Part shown: positions 1 to 9,192 of the stretch, in pieces | Position numbering within the stretch: position 1 is the first letter of the stretch | Layout: each line of letters starts with the position of its first letter | Position numbers and translations under genes: made by a program | Notes under the pieces: generated by a model | Database searches by the model: none | Told to the model about the DNA's origin: nothing | Seen by the model: the letters and a program-made list of their open reading frames with translations, nothing else | Assembly (NCBI GenBank): GCA_016699615.1 | Contig: CP064984.1 | Span: 2,638,001-2,702,000, forward strand | Direction: 5' to 3' | Length of the DNA: 64,000 nt | Source: Sphingobacteriales bacterium | Lineage (GTDB): Bacteria; Bacteroidota; Bacteroidia; Chitinophagales; JADIYW01

Positions 1-1
1 T

Positions 2-502
2 CCAAGTCAATATTTTATAGATAAAATTTTAGCAATAAAACCACATCAATGCACATTAGTACCAGATGCAGATAATCAACTGACATCAGACCACGGTTGG
101 GATACAATAAAAAATTTCGATTTTCTAAAAGATATAGTTCAAACTCTTCAATCAAAAAATATTAGAACTTCATTGTTTATTGATGCAGATGTTAATATGA
201 TAGAACATGCAGCAAAACTTGGCGTAGACAGAATAGAATACTACACAGGACCATTTGCAAAAGAATATTATATCAATAAAGAAAATGCAATTTCGTCTAT
301 CAAAGAAACTGTAGAAATTGCACATCAACTAGGCTTAGGCATAAATGCTGGCCACGATTTGAATTTAGATAACCTAAAATTTTTCAAAAATAATGTACCA
401 TATCTTGAAGAAGTATCTATTGGTCATGCCATTGTTTGCGATGCACTCTACTTCGGATTAGAAAATACGATAAAAATGTATTTGCACCAAATAAATGCAT
501 AA
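2..502 (+). CDS. pdxJ: Pyridoxine 5'-phosphate synthase PdxJ (C-terminal part)
   Basis: PdxJ condenses 3-amino-1-hydroxyacetone 1-phosphate with deoxyxylulose 5-phosphate to give pyridoxine 5'-phosphate, the last ring-forming step of the DXP-dependent vitamin B6 pathway in the cytosol. The frame is open from the left window edge, so the N-terminal third is missing. About 166 residues are visible, including the conserved KPHQCTLVPD and SDHGWD stretches, then RIEYYTGPFA, GLGINAGHDL and VSIGHAIV, which form the phosphate-binding and C-terminal barrel strands of the family. It ends 69 bases before thrS on the same strand. The identification rests on these consecutive family motifs and is firm despite truncation by the window. 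Confidence 0.95.
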   Translation, partial: PSQYFIDKILAIKPHQCTLVPDADNQLTSDHGWDTIKNFDFLKDIVQTLQSKNIRTSLFIDADVNMIEHAAKLGVDRIEYYTGPFAKEYYINKENAISSIKETVEIAHQLGLGINAGHDLNLDNLKFFKNNVPYLEEVSIGHAIVCDALYFGLENTIKMYLHQINA

Positions 503-533
503 AAAATCATATACTAAATTTAATTTCATCTAT

Positions 534-564
534 TTTGATTTATAAAATTCAATGTCTAATTTCG
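534..564 (+). promoter_or_regulatory. Bacteroidota-type promoter for thrS
   Basis: TTTG at 534-537 is followed by 19 bases and TAATTTCG at 557-564. This matches the Bacteroidota sigma-70 pattern TTTG-N19-TAnnTTTG with one mismatch. The -7 box ends only 7 bases before the thrS ATG at 572, so the transcript should have almost no leader. Confidence 0.6.
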
Positions 565-571
565 TTCAATC

Positions 572-2500
572 ATGAGTATAAAAATTACATTTCCAGACGG
601 TGCAGTGCGTGAATATGCAAAAGGCATAACTGCATTAGAAATAGCAAATCAACTAAGCAATAGCTTAGGCAAGAAAATATTATCAGCAAAAATAAATGAT
701 ACAATATGCGATGCAACATTGCCAATAGATAATGATGCAACTTTACAATTACTAACTTGGAGCGATGGTGGCGGAAAACAAACCTTTTGGCATTCATCAG
801 CACATTTATTAGCAGAAGCATTAGAAAGTTTATACAAAGGAGTAAAGTTTGGAATTGGACCACCAATCGAAAATGGATTTTATTATGATGTAGATTTTGG
901 AGATATTTCAATTTCAATAAATGATTTAGCAAAAATTGAAAAGAAAATGAATGAGCTTGCACAACAAAAAAACGAATTCAAAAGAAAAGAAATTTCAAAA
1001 ATTGATGCTGTAAATTATTTTGAACAAAAAGGAGATGAGTATAAATTAGAGTTACTAAATGGCTTGAATGATGGAGATATAACTTTCTATACACAAGGCA
1101 ATTTTACAGATTTATGTAAAGGACCACATATACCACACACAGGCTTTATTAAAGCAATTAAGCTAATGAAAGTTGCTGGTGCATATTGGCGTGGCGATGA
1201 AAAAAGAAAACAACTTACACGTATCTATGGAGTTACCTTTCCTAATCAACAAGAGTTAGATGATTATCTAAAACTATTGGAAGAAGCAGAGAAAAGAGAC
1301 CATAGAAAATTAGGACAACAATTAAGCCTTTTTGCATTTTCTCAAAAAGTAGGTTCAGGTTTGCCACTTTGGTTGCCAAACGGAACATTTATTAGAGAAC
1401 AACTTGGCGATTTCCTTAAAAGAGAACAATTAAAAAGAGGCTATCAACCAGTAATTACACCACACATAGGTAAAAAAGATTTATATGTTACATCTGGTCA
1501 CTATGATAAATATGGCGCAGATTCATTCCAGCCAATACATACACCAGAAGAAAATGAAGAGTTTTTTTTAAAACCAATGAATTGTCCACATCATTGTGAA
1601 ATATATAATCATGTGCCAAAATCATATAAAGAACTACCATATAGACTAGCAGAATTTGGAACAGTATATAGGTACGAGCAAAGTGGAGAATTACATGGTC
1701 TTACACGCGTTAGAAGTTTTACTCAAGATGATGCACATATTTTCTGTACACAAGATCAATTAAAAGGAGAGTTTAAAGATGTGATTGAATTAGTTCAATA
1801 TGTATTGAATAAAATTGGATTTAAAGAATTTACAGCACAAGTTTCATTAAGAGATACAGAAAATAGAGAAAAATATATTGGTACTGATGAAAATTGGGAC
1901 AAAGCAGAAAAAGCAATTATAGAAGCTGCAGAAGAAATGGGCTTAAAAACTGTAACAGAATATGGAGAAGCTGCATTTTATGGTCCAAAATTAGACTTTA
2001 TGATTAAAGATGCAATTGGCAGACAATGGCAATTAGGTACCATTCAAGTAGATTATAATTTACCTGAAAGATTTCAGTTAGAATATATTGGTCAAGATAA
2101 TGAAAAACATCGTCCTGTAATGATACATCGTGCGCCATTTGGTTCTTTCGAAAGATTTATTGCAATACTAACAGAACATTGCGCAGGAAACTTCCCATTG
2201 TGGTTAGCACCAAAACAAATTGCTATTCTCCCAATTTCTGATAAGTTTTTAGATTATGCAGAAAATATATCAAAACAATTAGCAGATTTGAATTTTAGAA
2301 CTCAATTAGATTCAAGAGCAGAAAAAATTGGTAAAAAGATTAGAGATGCTGAAATGATGAAAATTCCATATATGTTAGTTATTGGAGAAAAAGAACTAGA
2401 AAGCAATCAATTATCTGTAAGAAAACACGGAAAAGGAGATTTAGGTGCTTACACTATTGCAGATTTTAGTAAAATTTTGCAAGAAGAATTAAATAATTAA
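572..2500 (+). CDS. thrS: Threonyl-tRNA synthetase
   Basis: ThrS charges tRNA-Thr with threonine and edits mischarged serine. At 642 residues it has the usual bacterial length. The order is an N-terminal TGS domain (residues 1-60), an editing domain containing HSSAHLLAEAL (HxxxH zinc/editing signature), the class II catalytic core and the C-terminal anticodon-binding domain. The zinc-ligand cysteine lies in KPMNCPHH (Cys338), with later ligands in HIFCT and MIHRAPFGSFERF, where motif 3 also lies. The frame is intact, which is notable among many interrupted neighbours. infC follows after 44 bases, the common thrS-infC order, so the two are probably co-transcribed. Confidence 0.98.
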   Translation: MSIKITFPDGAVREYAKGITALEIANQLSNSLGKKILSAKINDTICDATLPIDNDATLQLLTWSDGGGKQTFWHSSAHLLAEALESLYKGVKFGIGPPIENGFYYDVDFGDISISINDLAKIEKKMNELAQQKNEFKRKEISKIDAVNYFEQKGDEYKLELLNGLNDGDITFYTQGNFTDLCKGPHIPHTGFIKAIKLMKVAGAYWRGDEKRKQLTRIYGVTFPNQQELDDYLKLLEEAEKRDHRKLGQQLSLFAFSQKVGSGLPLWLPNGTFIREQLGDFLKREQLKRGYQPVITPHIGKKDLYVTSGHYDKYGADSFQPIHTPEENEEFFLKPMNCPHHCEIYNHVPKSYKELPYRLAEFGTVYRYEQSGELHGLTRVRSFTQDDAHIFCTQDQLKGEFKDVIELVQYVLNKIGFKEFTAQVSLRDTENREKYIGTDENWDKAEKAIIEAAEEMGLKTVTEYGEAAFYGPKLDFMIKDAIGRQWQLGTIQVDYNLPERFQLEYIGQDNEKHRPVMIHRAPFGSFERFIAILTEHCAGNFPLWLAPKQIAILPISDKFLDYAENISKQLADLNFRTQLDSRAEKIGKKIRDAEMMKIPYMLVIGEKELESNQLSVRKHGKGDLGAYTIADFSKILQEELNN

Positions 2501-2544
2501 AAATAAAAATACTATTTTTAGACTCAAATAAATTAATACATAAT

Positions 2545-3094
2545 TTGATACCAAAAAGAAGACAGTTTGTTCCTAGAAAGAGACAAACAGAGCACAGACT
2601 AAATAGAGATATAGATGCAATAGAAGTTCGTATTGTAGGCGACGAAACCATAGAAGCTGGTGTCTACAAAATTGAAAAAGCACTTGCTTTAGCAAAAGAA
2701 ATGGATGTAGATTTAGTAGAAATCTCTCCAAATGCAAAACCACCTGTTTGTAGATTAGTAGATTATAATAAGTTTCTTTACGATAGAAAGAAAAAAGAAA
2801 AAGAAATAAAAGCTAAGCAAAAGAAAACAGAAGTAAAAGAAATTCGTTTTACACCAAATACTGATGACCACGATTTAGATTTTAAATTAAAGCATGCTAC
2901 AAAATTTTTACAAGAAGGTTCTAAAAGTAAAAATCTATGTACAATTTAAAGGTAGAGCAATTCAATTTAAAGACAGAGGAGAATTAGTATTGTTGCAATT
3001 TGCTGAAGCACTAAAAGAATATGGTGCTTTAGAAGCAATGCCAAATTTAGAAGGTAAAAAAATGATTGCCTTCATTGCTCCAAAGAAAAAATAA
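2545..3094 (+). CDS. infC: Translation initiation factor IF-3 (one frameshift; TTG start)
   Basis: IF-3 binds the 30S subunit, prevents premature 50S joining and discriminates against non-canonical start codons. The N-terminal domain (VRIVGDETIEAGVYKIEKAL, then LVEISPNAKPPVCR) and the C-terminal domain (VKEIRFTPNTDDHDLDFK and FKGRAIQFKDRGE) are both present. The frame breaks at the A4 run 2923-2926; removing one A restores GSKVKIYVQFKGR and a 182-residue protein of normal length. No ATG lies near the expected N terminus. The first usable codon is TTG at 2545, followed by ATA. Rare infC starts are known in other bacteria (AUU in E. coli) and allow IF-3 to repress itself. rpmI and rplT, which usually follow infC, are absent here. 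Confidence 0.93.
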
Positions 3095-3120
3095 TTTCTA
3101 ATACATAATTGTGCTGCCTT

Positions 3121-3882
3121 ATGAGTTTCCAGATTGCAGATAAAACATTCCAATCAAGATTACTTTTAGGCACAGGCAAGTTTGCATCATCATTGCATAT
3201 GCAAGATGCAGTTCGTTCATCAGCAACAGAAATGGTAACTGTTGCTTTAAGAAGGATTGATTTATCTACGCAACGAGATACTATTTTGCCTTACTTGCAA
3301 AATTTACCAATTCAATTATTGCCAAATACAAGTGGTGTGCGTACAGCAAAAGAAGCAGTATTTGCAGCACATGCAGCACGTGAGGCATTGCAAACAAATT
3401 GGTTGAAATTAGAAATTCATCCAGATCCAAGATACCTAATGCCAGATGCAATTGAAACACTAAAAGCAGCTGAAGAGTTAGTAAAAGAAGGATTTGTAGT
3501 ATTGCCATATATTCACGCAGATCCAGTTTTGTGCAAAAGACTTGAAGATATAGGCATTCAGGCAGTAATGCCACTAGGCGCACCAATTGGTAGCAACAAA
3601 GGCTTAGCATCATTAGAGTTTTTGAAAATAATTATTGAACAAAGTAATGTGCCAGTTATTGTAGATGCTGGTATTGGAGCACCATCACAGGCAGCATGGG
3701 CAATGGAATTAGGCGCAGATGCTGTATTGGTAAATACAGCCATTGCAATTGCAGGAAATCCAAGTGCAATGGCAGATGCATTTAGAATGGCAGTAATTGC
3801 TGGACGACAAGCATATGAATCTAAATTAGCAAAAGTATCAGACAAAGCATCAAATACAAGTCCACTAGATGCATTATTGTAA
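3121..3882 (+). CDS. thiG: Thiazole synthase ThiG
   Basis: ThiG forms the thiazole phosphate moiety of thiamine from deoxyxylulose 5-phosphate, dehydroglycine and ThiS-thiocarboxylate. The protein is a 253-residue TIM barrel. The Schiff-base lysine is seen in NWLKLEI (Lys96), and the substrate-phosphate loops are in PLGAPIGSNKGL and VIVDAGIGAPSQA. An upstream in-frame TTG at 3109 would add four residues not typical of the family, so the ATG at 3121 was chosen. It lies 26 bases after infC. No thiS, thiH/thiO, thiC or thiE gene is visible in the window, so the rest of the pathway must lie elsewhere. Confidence 0.96.
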   Translation: MSFQIADKTFQSRLLLGTGKFASSLHMQDAVRSSATEMVTVALRRIDLSTQRDTILPYLQNLPIQLLPNTSGVRTAKEAVFAAHAAREALQTNWLKLEIHPDPRYLMPDAIETLKAAEELVKEGFVVLPYIHADPVLCKRLEDIGIQAVMPLGAPIGSNKGLASLEFLKIIIEQSNVPVIVDAGIGAPSQAAWAMELGADAVLVNTAIAIAGNPSAMADAFRMAVIAGRQAYESKLAKVSDKASNTSPLDALL

Positions 3883-3888
3883 GGCTAA

Positions 3889-4581
3889 TTAGTTTTGTTT
3901 TTTCTTTAAAAATGATTGTAAATCTTTGTTATGACCATACATAACTAAAATATCGTTTGGTTCAAGCTCATTGTCAGCAGATAAAACACCTTGTATTTGT
4001 GATTCAACTTTAGTTTTTCCTAATATGCTTTTTACTTCTACTTTCTTAATGATGGTTAGTACTAATAAATTAAATTCTTTCTTAAAATTTATTTCTCTAA
4101 CTGTTTTTCCAATATAATCAGCAGGCACCTTTGCTTCGATGATACTAAATTCTTTATTGAGTTCAAATGAATCTACTATATTGTTTAAGCACAATTTTTT
4201 TGCCCAACGTTCAGCTGTTTCTTCCTCAGGATGCACAATTTCATCAACACCAATTGCTTGCAAAACCTTTTCATGCAATGGATTAATAGCTCTGCTAATT
4301 AATCTTTTTACTTGCAAGTTTTTCAATAATGCTGTAGTCATCACATTGGCACCTTGGTCTTCACCAATGGCTACAATAACAATGTCAGTTTCTCTTAATG
4401 GAAGACCAGATACAGTAAATTCATCTGTTGAGTCCATACATATAGTATGTGATATTTTTTCTTTGTAAGTATCTACTTTAGACATGTTAGTATCTATTCC
4501 AATTACTTCATTGCCTTCTGCTGTTAGTTTTTGTGCTAATGATGCTCCAAAATTTCCAAGTCCAATTATTATATATTTCAT
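3889..4581 (-). CDS. ktrA: Potassium uptake regulatory subunit KtrA/TrkA
   Basis: This is the cytoplasmic gating ring subunit of a Ktr/Trk-type K+ channel-transporter. The N-terminal Rossmann RCK_N domain starts with IIIGLGNFGASLA (GxGxxG nucleotide-binding loop), followed by VIGIDTN with the ribose-binding acidic residue. An RCK_C domain occupies roughly residues 140-225 (IIEAKVPADYIGKTVREINF). Its 230 residues match the single-RCK KtrA type rather than the doubled TrkA. It begins 10 bases after the end of ktrB on the same strand, so channel and regulator form one operon. The gene is convergent with thiG, with 6 bases between their ends. Confidence 0.93.
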   Translation of the reverse strand: MKYIIIGLGNFGASLAQKLTAEGNEVIGIDTNMSKVDTYKEKISHTICMDSTDEFTVSGLPLRETDIVIVAIGEDQGANVMTTALLKNLQVKRLISRAINPLHEKVLQAIGVDEIVHPEEETAERWAKKLCLNNIVDSFELNKEFSIIEAKVPADYIGKTVREINFKKEFNLLVLTIIKKVEVKSILGKTKVESQIQGVLSADNELEPNDILVMYGHNKDLQSFLKKKQN

Positions 4582-4591
4582 ATGTCTTTAT

Positions 4592-6339
4592 TTAATTTAT
4601 TGTAATTTCTTCATTTGGATATCTATAGTTTTTATGTTTTACTTTTCTAAAAATTGCAATAGCAATAGATAGCATACTCACACGACCAATAAACATTACA
4701 ATGATTAAAACTAACTTGCTTGCAATGCTTAATTTACTTGTTATGCCAAGGCTGAGTCCAGCAGTTCCGTATGCAGAAAAACATTCAAATACAATGTCTT
4801 TTAATTCTATTTTTGGATCGAAATATGTAATTAAGGTTACGGCAAATCCAACCACAAATAATGATAGCGTAACTATTGCAAATGATCTTTTTACAGAAAT
4901 GTCTGCTATTTCTCGCCTAAATACTTCTATTCTTGTTTTGCCTTTTGCTAATGCTAATATATTTAGAATTAATACTGCAAATGTAGATGTTTTGATACCA
5001 CCACCAGTTGATTGTGGAGATGCACCAATCCACATGAGCAACATTACCATCATTACTGTTGGAAGCATCATTTTAGACGAATCGATAGAGTTGAATCCAG
5101 CTGTTCGTGGCGTAGTTGCACCAAAAATTGCAGTAACAATTTTTCCAAATCCAGAATGTTCTGCAAGCGTATTGTGGTATTCAAAAATAAAGAAAAATAT
5201 AGACGCAATAATAGAAATAGATATTGTGGTGATTAATGTGATTCTACTATCTAAATTGATAAGCCATGGTTTGTGTCTTCTTGTGTTTTTTGAAAATACA
5301 TTTAGAATAGATAGTTTGTATTTTAAAAATGAGAGTAGATTGACAACAATTGGAAAGCCTAAGCCACCAAGTACAAATGTGAGTATGATAATGATATGGA
5401 AAAAATAATTAAACCTAAAATCTGATTCGTATAATGAATTTGATAGTGTTGAAAACCCTGCATTGCAAAATGCTGAAACTGCATGAAATATGGAGAAAAA
5501 TATTTGGTCAGAATATGAATTAAAATATTCTTCTTGTACACTTATGTATATTAAAAATGCAGAAAAAGCTTCAATTCCTATCGTAATTAGTATAATATAC
5601 TTTAAGATAGAAAATACTTCACCTAGCTTTTTTGAACTTGTTATGTCGCCAAGTGCAAGATGATTTTCATATGTAGTGCCATCTTTGAAAAAATAACTAA
5701 AATAACTAGCAAAAGTTAGTATGCCTAAGCCACCTACTTGAATTAATAATAGAATGATAGATTGTCCCAATTTAGTAAAATGCATATTGGTATCTACTAC
5801 AGCCAATCCAGTAACGCAAACTGCACTTGTTGATGTGAATAATGCATCTATAAATGATATTTTTGTTGTGTTGCATTAGGTAATAAAAGTAAGAGCGCAC
5901 CAATGATTATGATGATAATGAAACTAATAATAAATATTTGTGCTGGATTTAAAAATGTTCTATTGAAATTTATTTTTAACTCAGAAAACTCACGAATAAA
6001 TGTGAAAAATACTGCAAGTTTTAACACAATAAGTTCTTTGAATAATAAATTTGATTTTAAGTAGTCATGTGATGAAATAAATATATAGAAAATCCAAATT
6101 GTGAAACTGACTGATAAAATATCAAATACTATTGCCTTTCGTTTGAATTTGTTTGTATTTTCAATATATCTTACAATAGAAGTGAATAAGCCTACACTTA
6201 GTACTATAAAATAAAAGTATTTTAGTATAAGTTGAAATGTGTTGTTTTTTGGAAATCCAAAGTCTATAATTGTACAAATCAATGCAATTAAACTGAGACT
6301 AAATGCGATGTTGTATAATTTTTTTAGATTGAATTTCAT
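4592..6339 (-). CDS. ktrB: Potassium transporter membrane subunit KtrB/TrkH (one frameshift)
   Basis: This is the K+-conducting membrane subunit that pairs with KtrA. Four pseudo-repeats with pore loops are recognisable by their selectivity-filter glycines: SAVCVTGLAV, SAFCNAGFST, TPRTAGFNS and SAYGTAGLSLG. The N-terminal part carries additional membrane helices. The frame is broken at the T5 run 5860-5864 (plus-strand numbering); adding one base joins LPNATQQK to ISFIDALFTS and yields about 582 residues. Only the first part, up to the break, follows the annotated ATG. It lies between a suhB-type gene 43 bases upstream and ktrA downstream. The broken frame is most simply a homopolymer error. 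Confidence 0.92.
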
Positions 6340-6382
6340 TTCTATAAATTACTATATTTAGATTTTAGTTTTGGTATTTAAT

Positions 6383-7195
6383 CTAGCTTTGATTTTTTAA
6401 TTCATATATAAATTCATTATATAAATTGTTATTACAAGCAATGATTTCTTTTCCGTATAAGAAATTATTTTCTCCACTAAAGTCATATACAAGACCACCA
6501 GCTTCTTGAACAATAAGACTTCCTGCTGCAACATCCCAAGGTGCTAAACTATATTCGAAAAATGCATCAAACTTACCACATGCAACATAGCACAAATCTA
6601 CGGATGCAGCACCAAGTCTACGAATTCCTCTTGTTTTTTGCATTAAGAATTTTAAGAAATTCAGATAGGCTTCCAACTTATTAAAATCATAGTATGGAAA
6701 TCCAGTTGCAATTAAACTATCTTCTAATTTTGATGTTTGTGTTACTGAAATCTTTCTACCATTTAGGTACGCACCATTATTTTTTGTGGCATAAAAGCAA
6801 TCATTTTTATTGATTTCTAACACCACGCCAAGTTGTATTTCATTTTTATACGCTAATGCAACAGAAATAGCAAATACTGGAATCTGATGAATAAAATTTG
6901 TTGTTCCATCTAATGGATCAATAATCCATTGCCAATCATTTTGTGTTTTATTTATGGTTTCTTCTTCAGTTAAGAATGAAGCATCAGGTAGTATTTTTTG
7001 TAGTTGTTCTACAAGCATTTGCTCAGAAGTAATATCTACATAAGTAACAAGACTATTTAAGCTTTTTATTTCAATATCATTTTGGTTTATTTTCCCAATT
7101 TCAGATTGAATAAATTGAGTAACTTCTTTAGTTATTTCTATGGTTTGTTGTAGAATTTGGTTGATATTTATGTTTGCAGTATATGGATTATCCAT
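6383..7195 (-). CDS. Inositol monophosphatase family protein (SuhB-like)
   Basis: This belongs to the Mg2+/Li+-dependent sugar phosphatase family acting on inositol 1-phosphate or related phosphates (also fructose bisphosphate or 3'-phosphoadenosine phosphate in relatives). The metal-binding motifs are clear: FLTEEE, WIIDPLDGTTNF and the C-terminal APWDVAAGSLIVQEAGG. Its 270 residues match the family. It stands first in a minus-strand run ahead of ktrB (43-base gap). It is divergent from the TMTC-like gene, with 91 bases between them. The exact substrate cannot be read from sequence; SuhB-type inositol monophosphatase is the most likely assignment and CysQ is less likely. Confidence 0.9.
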   Translation of the reverse strand: MDNPYTANININQILQQTIEITKEVTQFIQSEIGKINQNDIEIKSLNSLVTYVDITSEQMLVEQLQKILPDASFLTEEETINKTQNDWQWIIDPLDGTTNFIHQIPVFAISVALAYKNEIQLGVVLEINKNDCFYATKNNGAYLNGRKISVTQTSKLEDSLIATGFPYYDFNKLEAYLNFLKFLMQKTRGIRRLGAASVDLCYVACGKFDAFFEYSLAPWDVAAGSLIVQEAGGLVYDFSGENNFLYGKEIIACNNNLYNEFIYELKNQS

Positions 7196-7286
7196 TTTTT
7201 ATTGGATTTATTATTTTATGAACTAAAAGTAATAAAATATATCATAAACATTCTGAAATAGAAAAGAATATTTTTATTTTACACTA

Positions 7287-9112
7287 GTGAAAAAAATAGA
7301 ATTGATACTACAAAATAAAGTGTATGCCATTGCAATATATTTTATTTTAATTTGTGTCATTTATTCACAAACGAAGAATTTTGATTTTACGCTTGATGAT
7401 GATTTAATTACGAGCAGTATTGATACAAAAATTAACAATGCAAGCGATTTATTAGATATTTTTAAAGAAAGATACAATAGGGTAGAGTATAGACCAATTG
7501 CTGTACTTTCTTTTGGAATTGAATATTTAGTACTAGGTGAATTAAATCCAAGTGTATCACATGTAGTAAATTTTATTTTATTTTTTCTAGTCATTGTATC
7601 AATATATATACTGTTTAATTTTATTACCAAATTCAAGTATAAATACGAAGTATTTTGGATCGTTGCAATATTCTGTGTTCATCCATTGTGTACAGAAGTC
7701 GTTGCAAATATTAAATCAAGAGATGGATTGCTCAGTATGTTGTTTTGTATTTGGAGTGTATACTTTTTCTTTAAAGCAGATAGAAATAATTTCTCTATTA
7801 AATATTATTTCATTAGTTGGTTGTTATTTATTATAGGTTCTTTTGCAAAATTAGATGTTTTTGGCATGGTACTATTTGTATTATTGTATAATGCCACAAA
7901 ATTTGATAAGAAATCATTTGTTAGAGCTATTGTATTATTTGCAGTTTTTATCTTAGGAATTACACTAATCAGAACTACATTGGTTGACTATTTTTTACCA
8001 ATTGAAGAAAGTAATTCAACATTAGCTGTTACCACTTTTACAGAAAATCCAATTGCTGATTTAGATGGTTTTTTTATAAAAATATTTGCAGCAATTCAAA
8101 CTCTCTGGATTTATTTCATAAAAATTGTTTTTCCATTAGATTTAAGATATTACTATGGCTTTAATTATTATAGCATAGATACAAAACTCACGCTTTCATT
8201 ATTAGCTAAAATTATTTTCTTTATTAGTTTGTTTGTTTTTGTGTTGTTTTCTAGCAAAAAGAATAAGTATGTTTTTATAGGATTAATAGGGTTTGTTTGT
8301 TTTATATTTTATGCGTTAAATTATTATACAGAAGTTGCAGGTATTGTCGCAGATAGATATGTTTTTATGTCACTGCCTTGGTTTGTATTCATAGTTTTTA
8401 TGCTCATAAATAGATTTCAATTTACAAAATATGTAGTTGTAAATATTATCTTTTTTGTTGTGTTGATTTTGTTGTTATTTCTATCTTATAATAGAACAAA
8501 AGTTTGGAAAGATACCATTACACTTGTTCAAAATGATGCACCACATTTAGAAAAATCATTTGAAGGCATGCGGATTGCAGCAAGTATTTACTATTCAGAA
8601 TTTGAAAAAACTGAAGATAAACAATATCTAAATTTAGCTATTGATTGTGCATTGAAAGCAAATAAAGTCTATTCAAATAGTATGTTGATAAATACACAAT
8701 TAGGTCAGTTTTATTTTAAAAATAATGAAACACAAAAATCAAAAGACTATTTACTCAAAGCATCAAAAGTAGATACTACAAACTCCACAGTATTTCATTA
8801 TTTAGGTGATATTTATTATTCAGAAAAGAAATACTCAGAATCAGAAAAATATTATTTTAATGCATTGAGATTATCAAAAGAAAACCAAAAAGAATTTTAA
8901 TTAATAATATTTCTACAGTCTATTTCGATCAAGGATTATATGATAAGGTTTTGCAGTTTAATCATGATTTAATAAAAAGAGATAGCACCGAATTTGCACC
9001 TTATGAAAATTTAGGCTATTACTATAAATCTAAAAATGATGAAACTCAAGCCAAAACATATTTTGATTTGGCAGTAAAGCATGGTATGGCAGAAAATGAG
9101 GTGCCACAGTAA
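7287..9112 (+). CDS. TMTC-like polytopic membrane protein with C-terminal TPRs (one frameshift)
   Basis: The first 400 residues contain about ten hydrophobic helices and conserved features of PMT/TMTC-like glycosyltransferase-fold membrane proteins: an acidic DDDL after the first helix, VEYRPIAVLSFG, and HPLCTEVVANIKSRDGLLS. The C-terminal 150 or so residues form tetratricopeptide repeats (LGQFYFKNNETQKSKDYLL, LGDIYYSEKKYSES). The start is GTG at 7287. The frame breaks at the A5 run 8887-8891. One added A extends the protein from 537 to about 608 residues and adds another TPR (LGYYYKSKNDETQAKTYF) ending at 9112. Eukaryotic TMTC proteins O-mannosylate cadherins; any sugar-transfer role here is inference. 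It stands alone between divergent suhB and lepA. Confidence 0.75.
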
Positions 9113-9180
9113 TCTTAACTCACTAAAAATTATAGAATTTAGCATAGATTTATTAATACTTAGTATTTGACGATTTTTAG

Positions 9181-9188
9181 TATTTTCG
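9181..9188 (+). promoter_or_regulatory. Candidate -7 box for lepA
   Basis: TATTTTCG matches TAnnTTTG with one mismatch and ends 4 bases before the lepA ATG. No clear TTTG lies at the usual distance upstream, so support is moderate. If used, the mRNA would be leaderless. Confidence 0.35.
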
Positions 9189-9192
9189 CAGC

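Noticed and set aside
585..962. Leucine-rich open frame opposite thrS
   Set aside because: It is an antisense frame to a well-supported thrS, with the composition produced by an AT-rich reverse strand.
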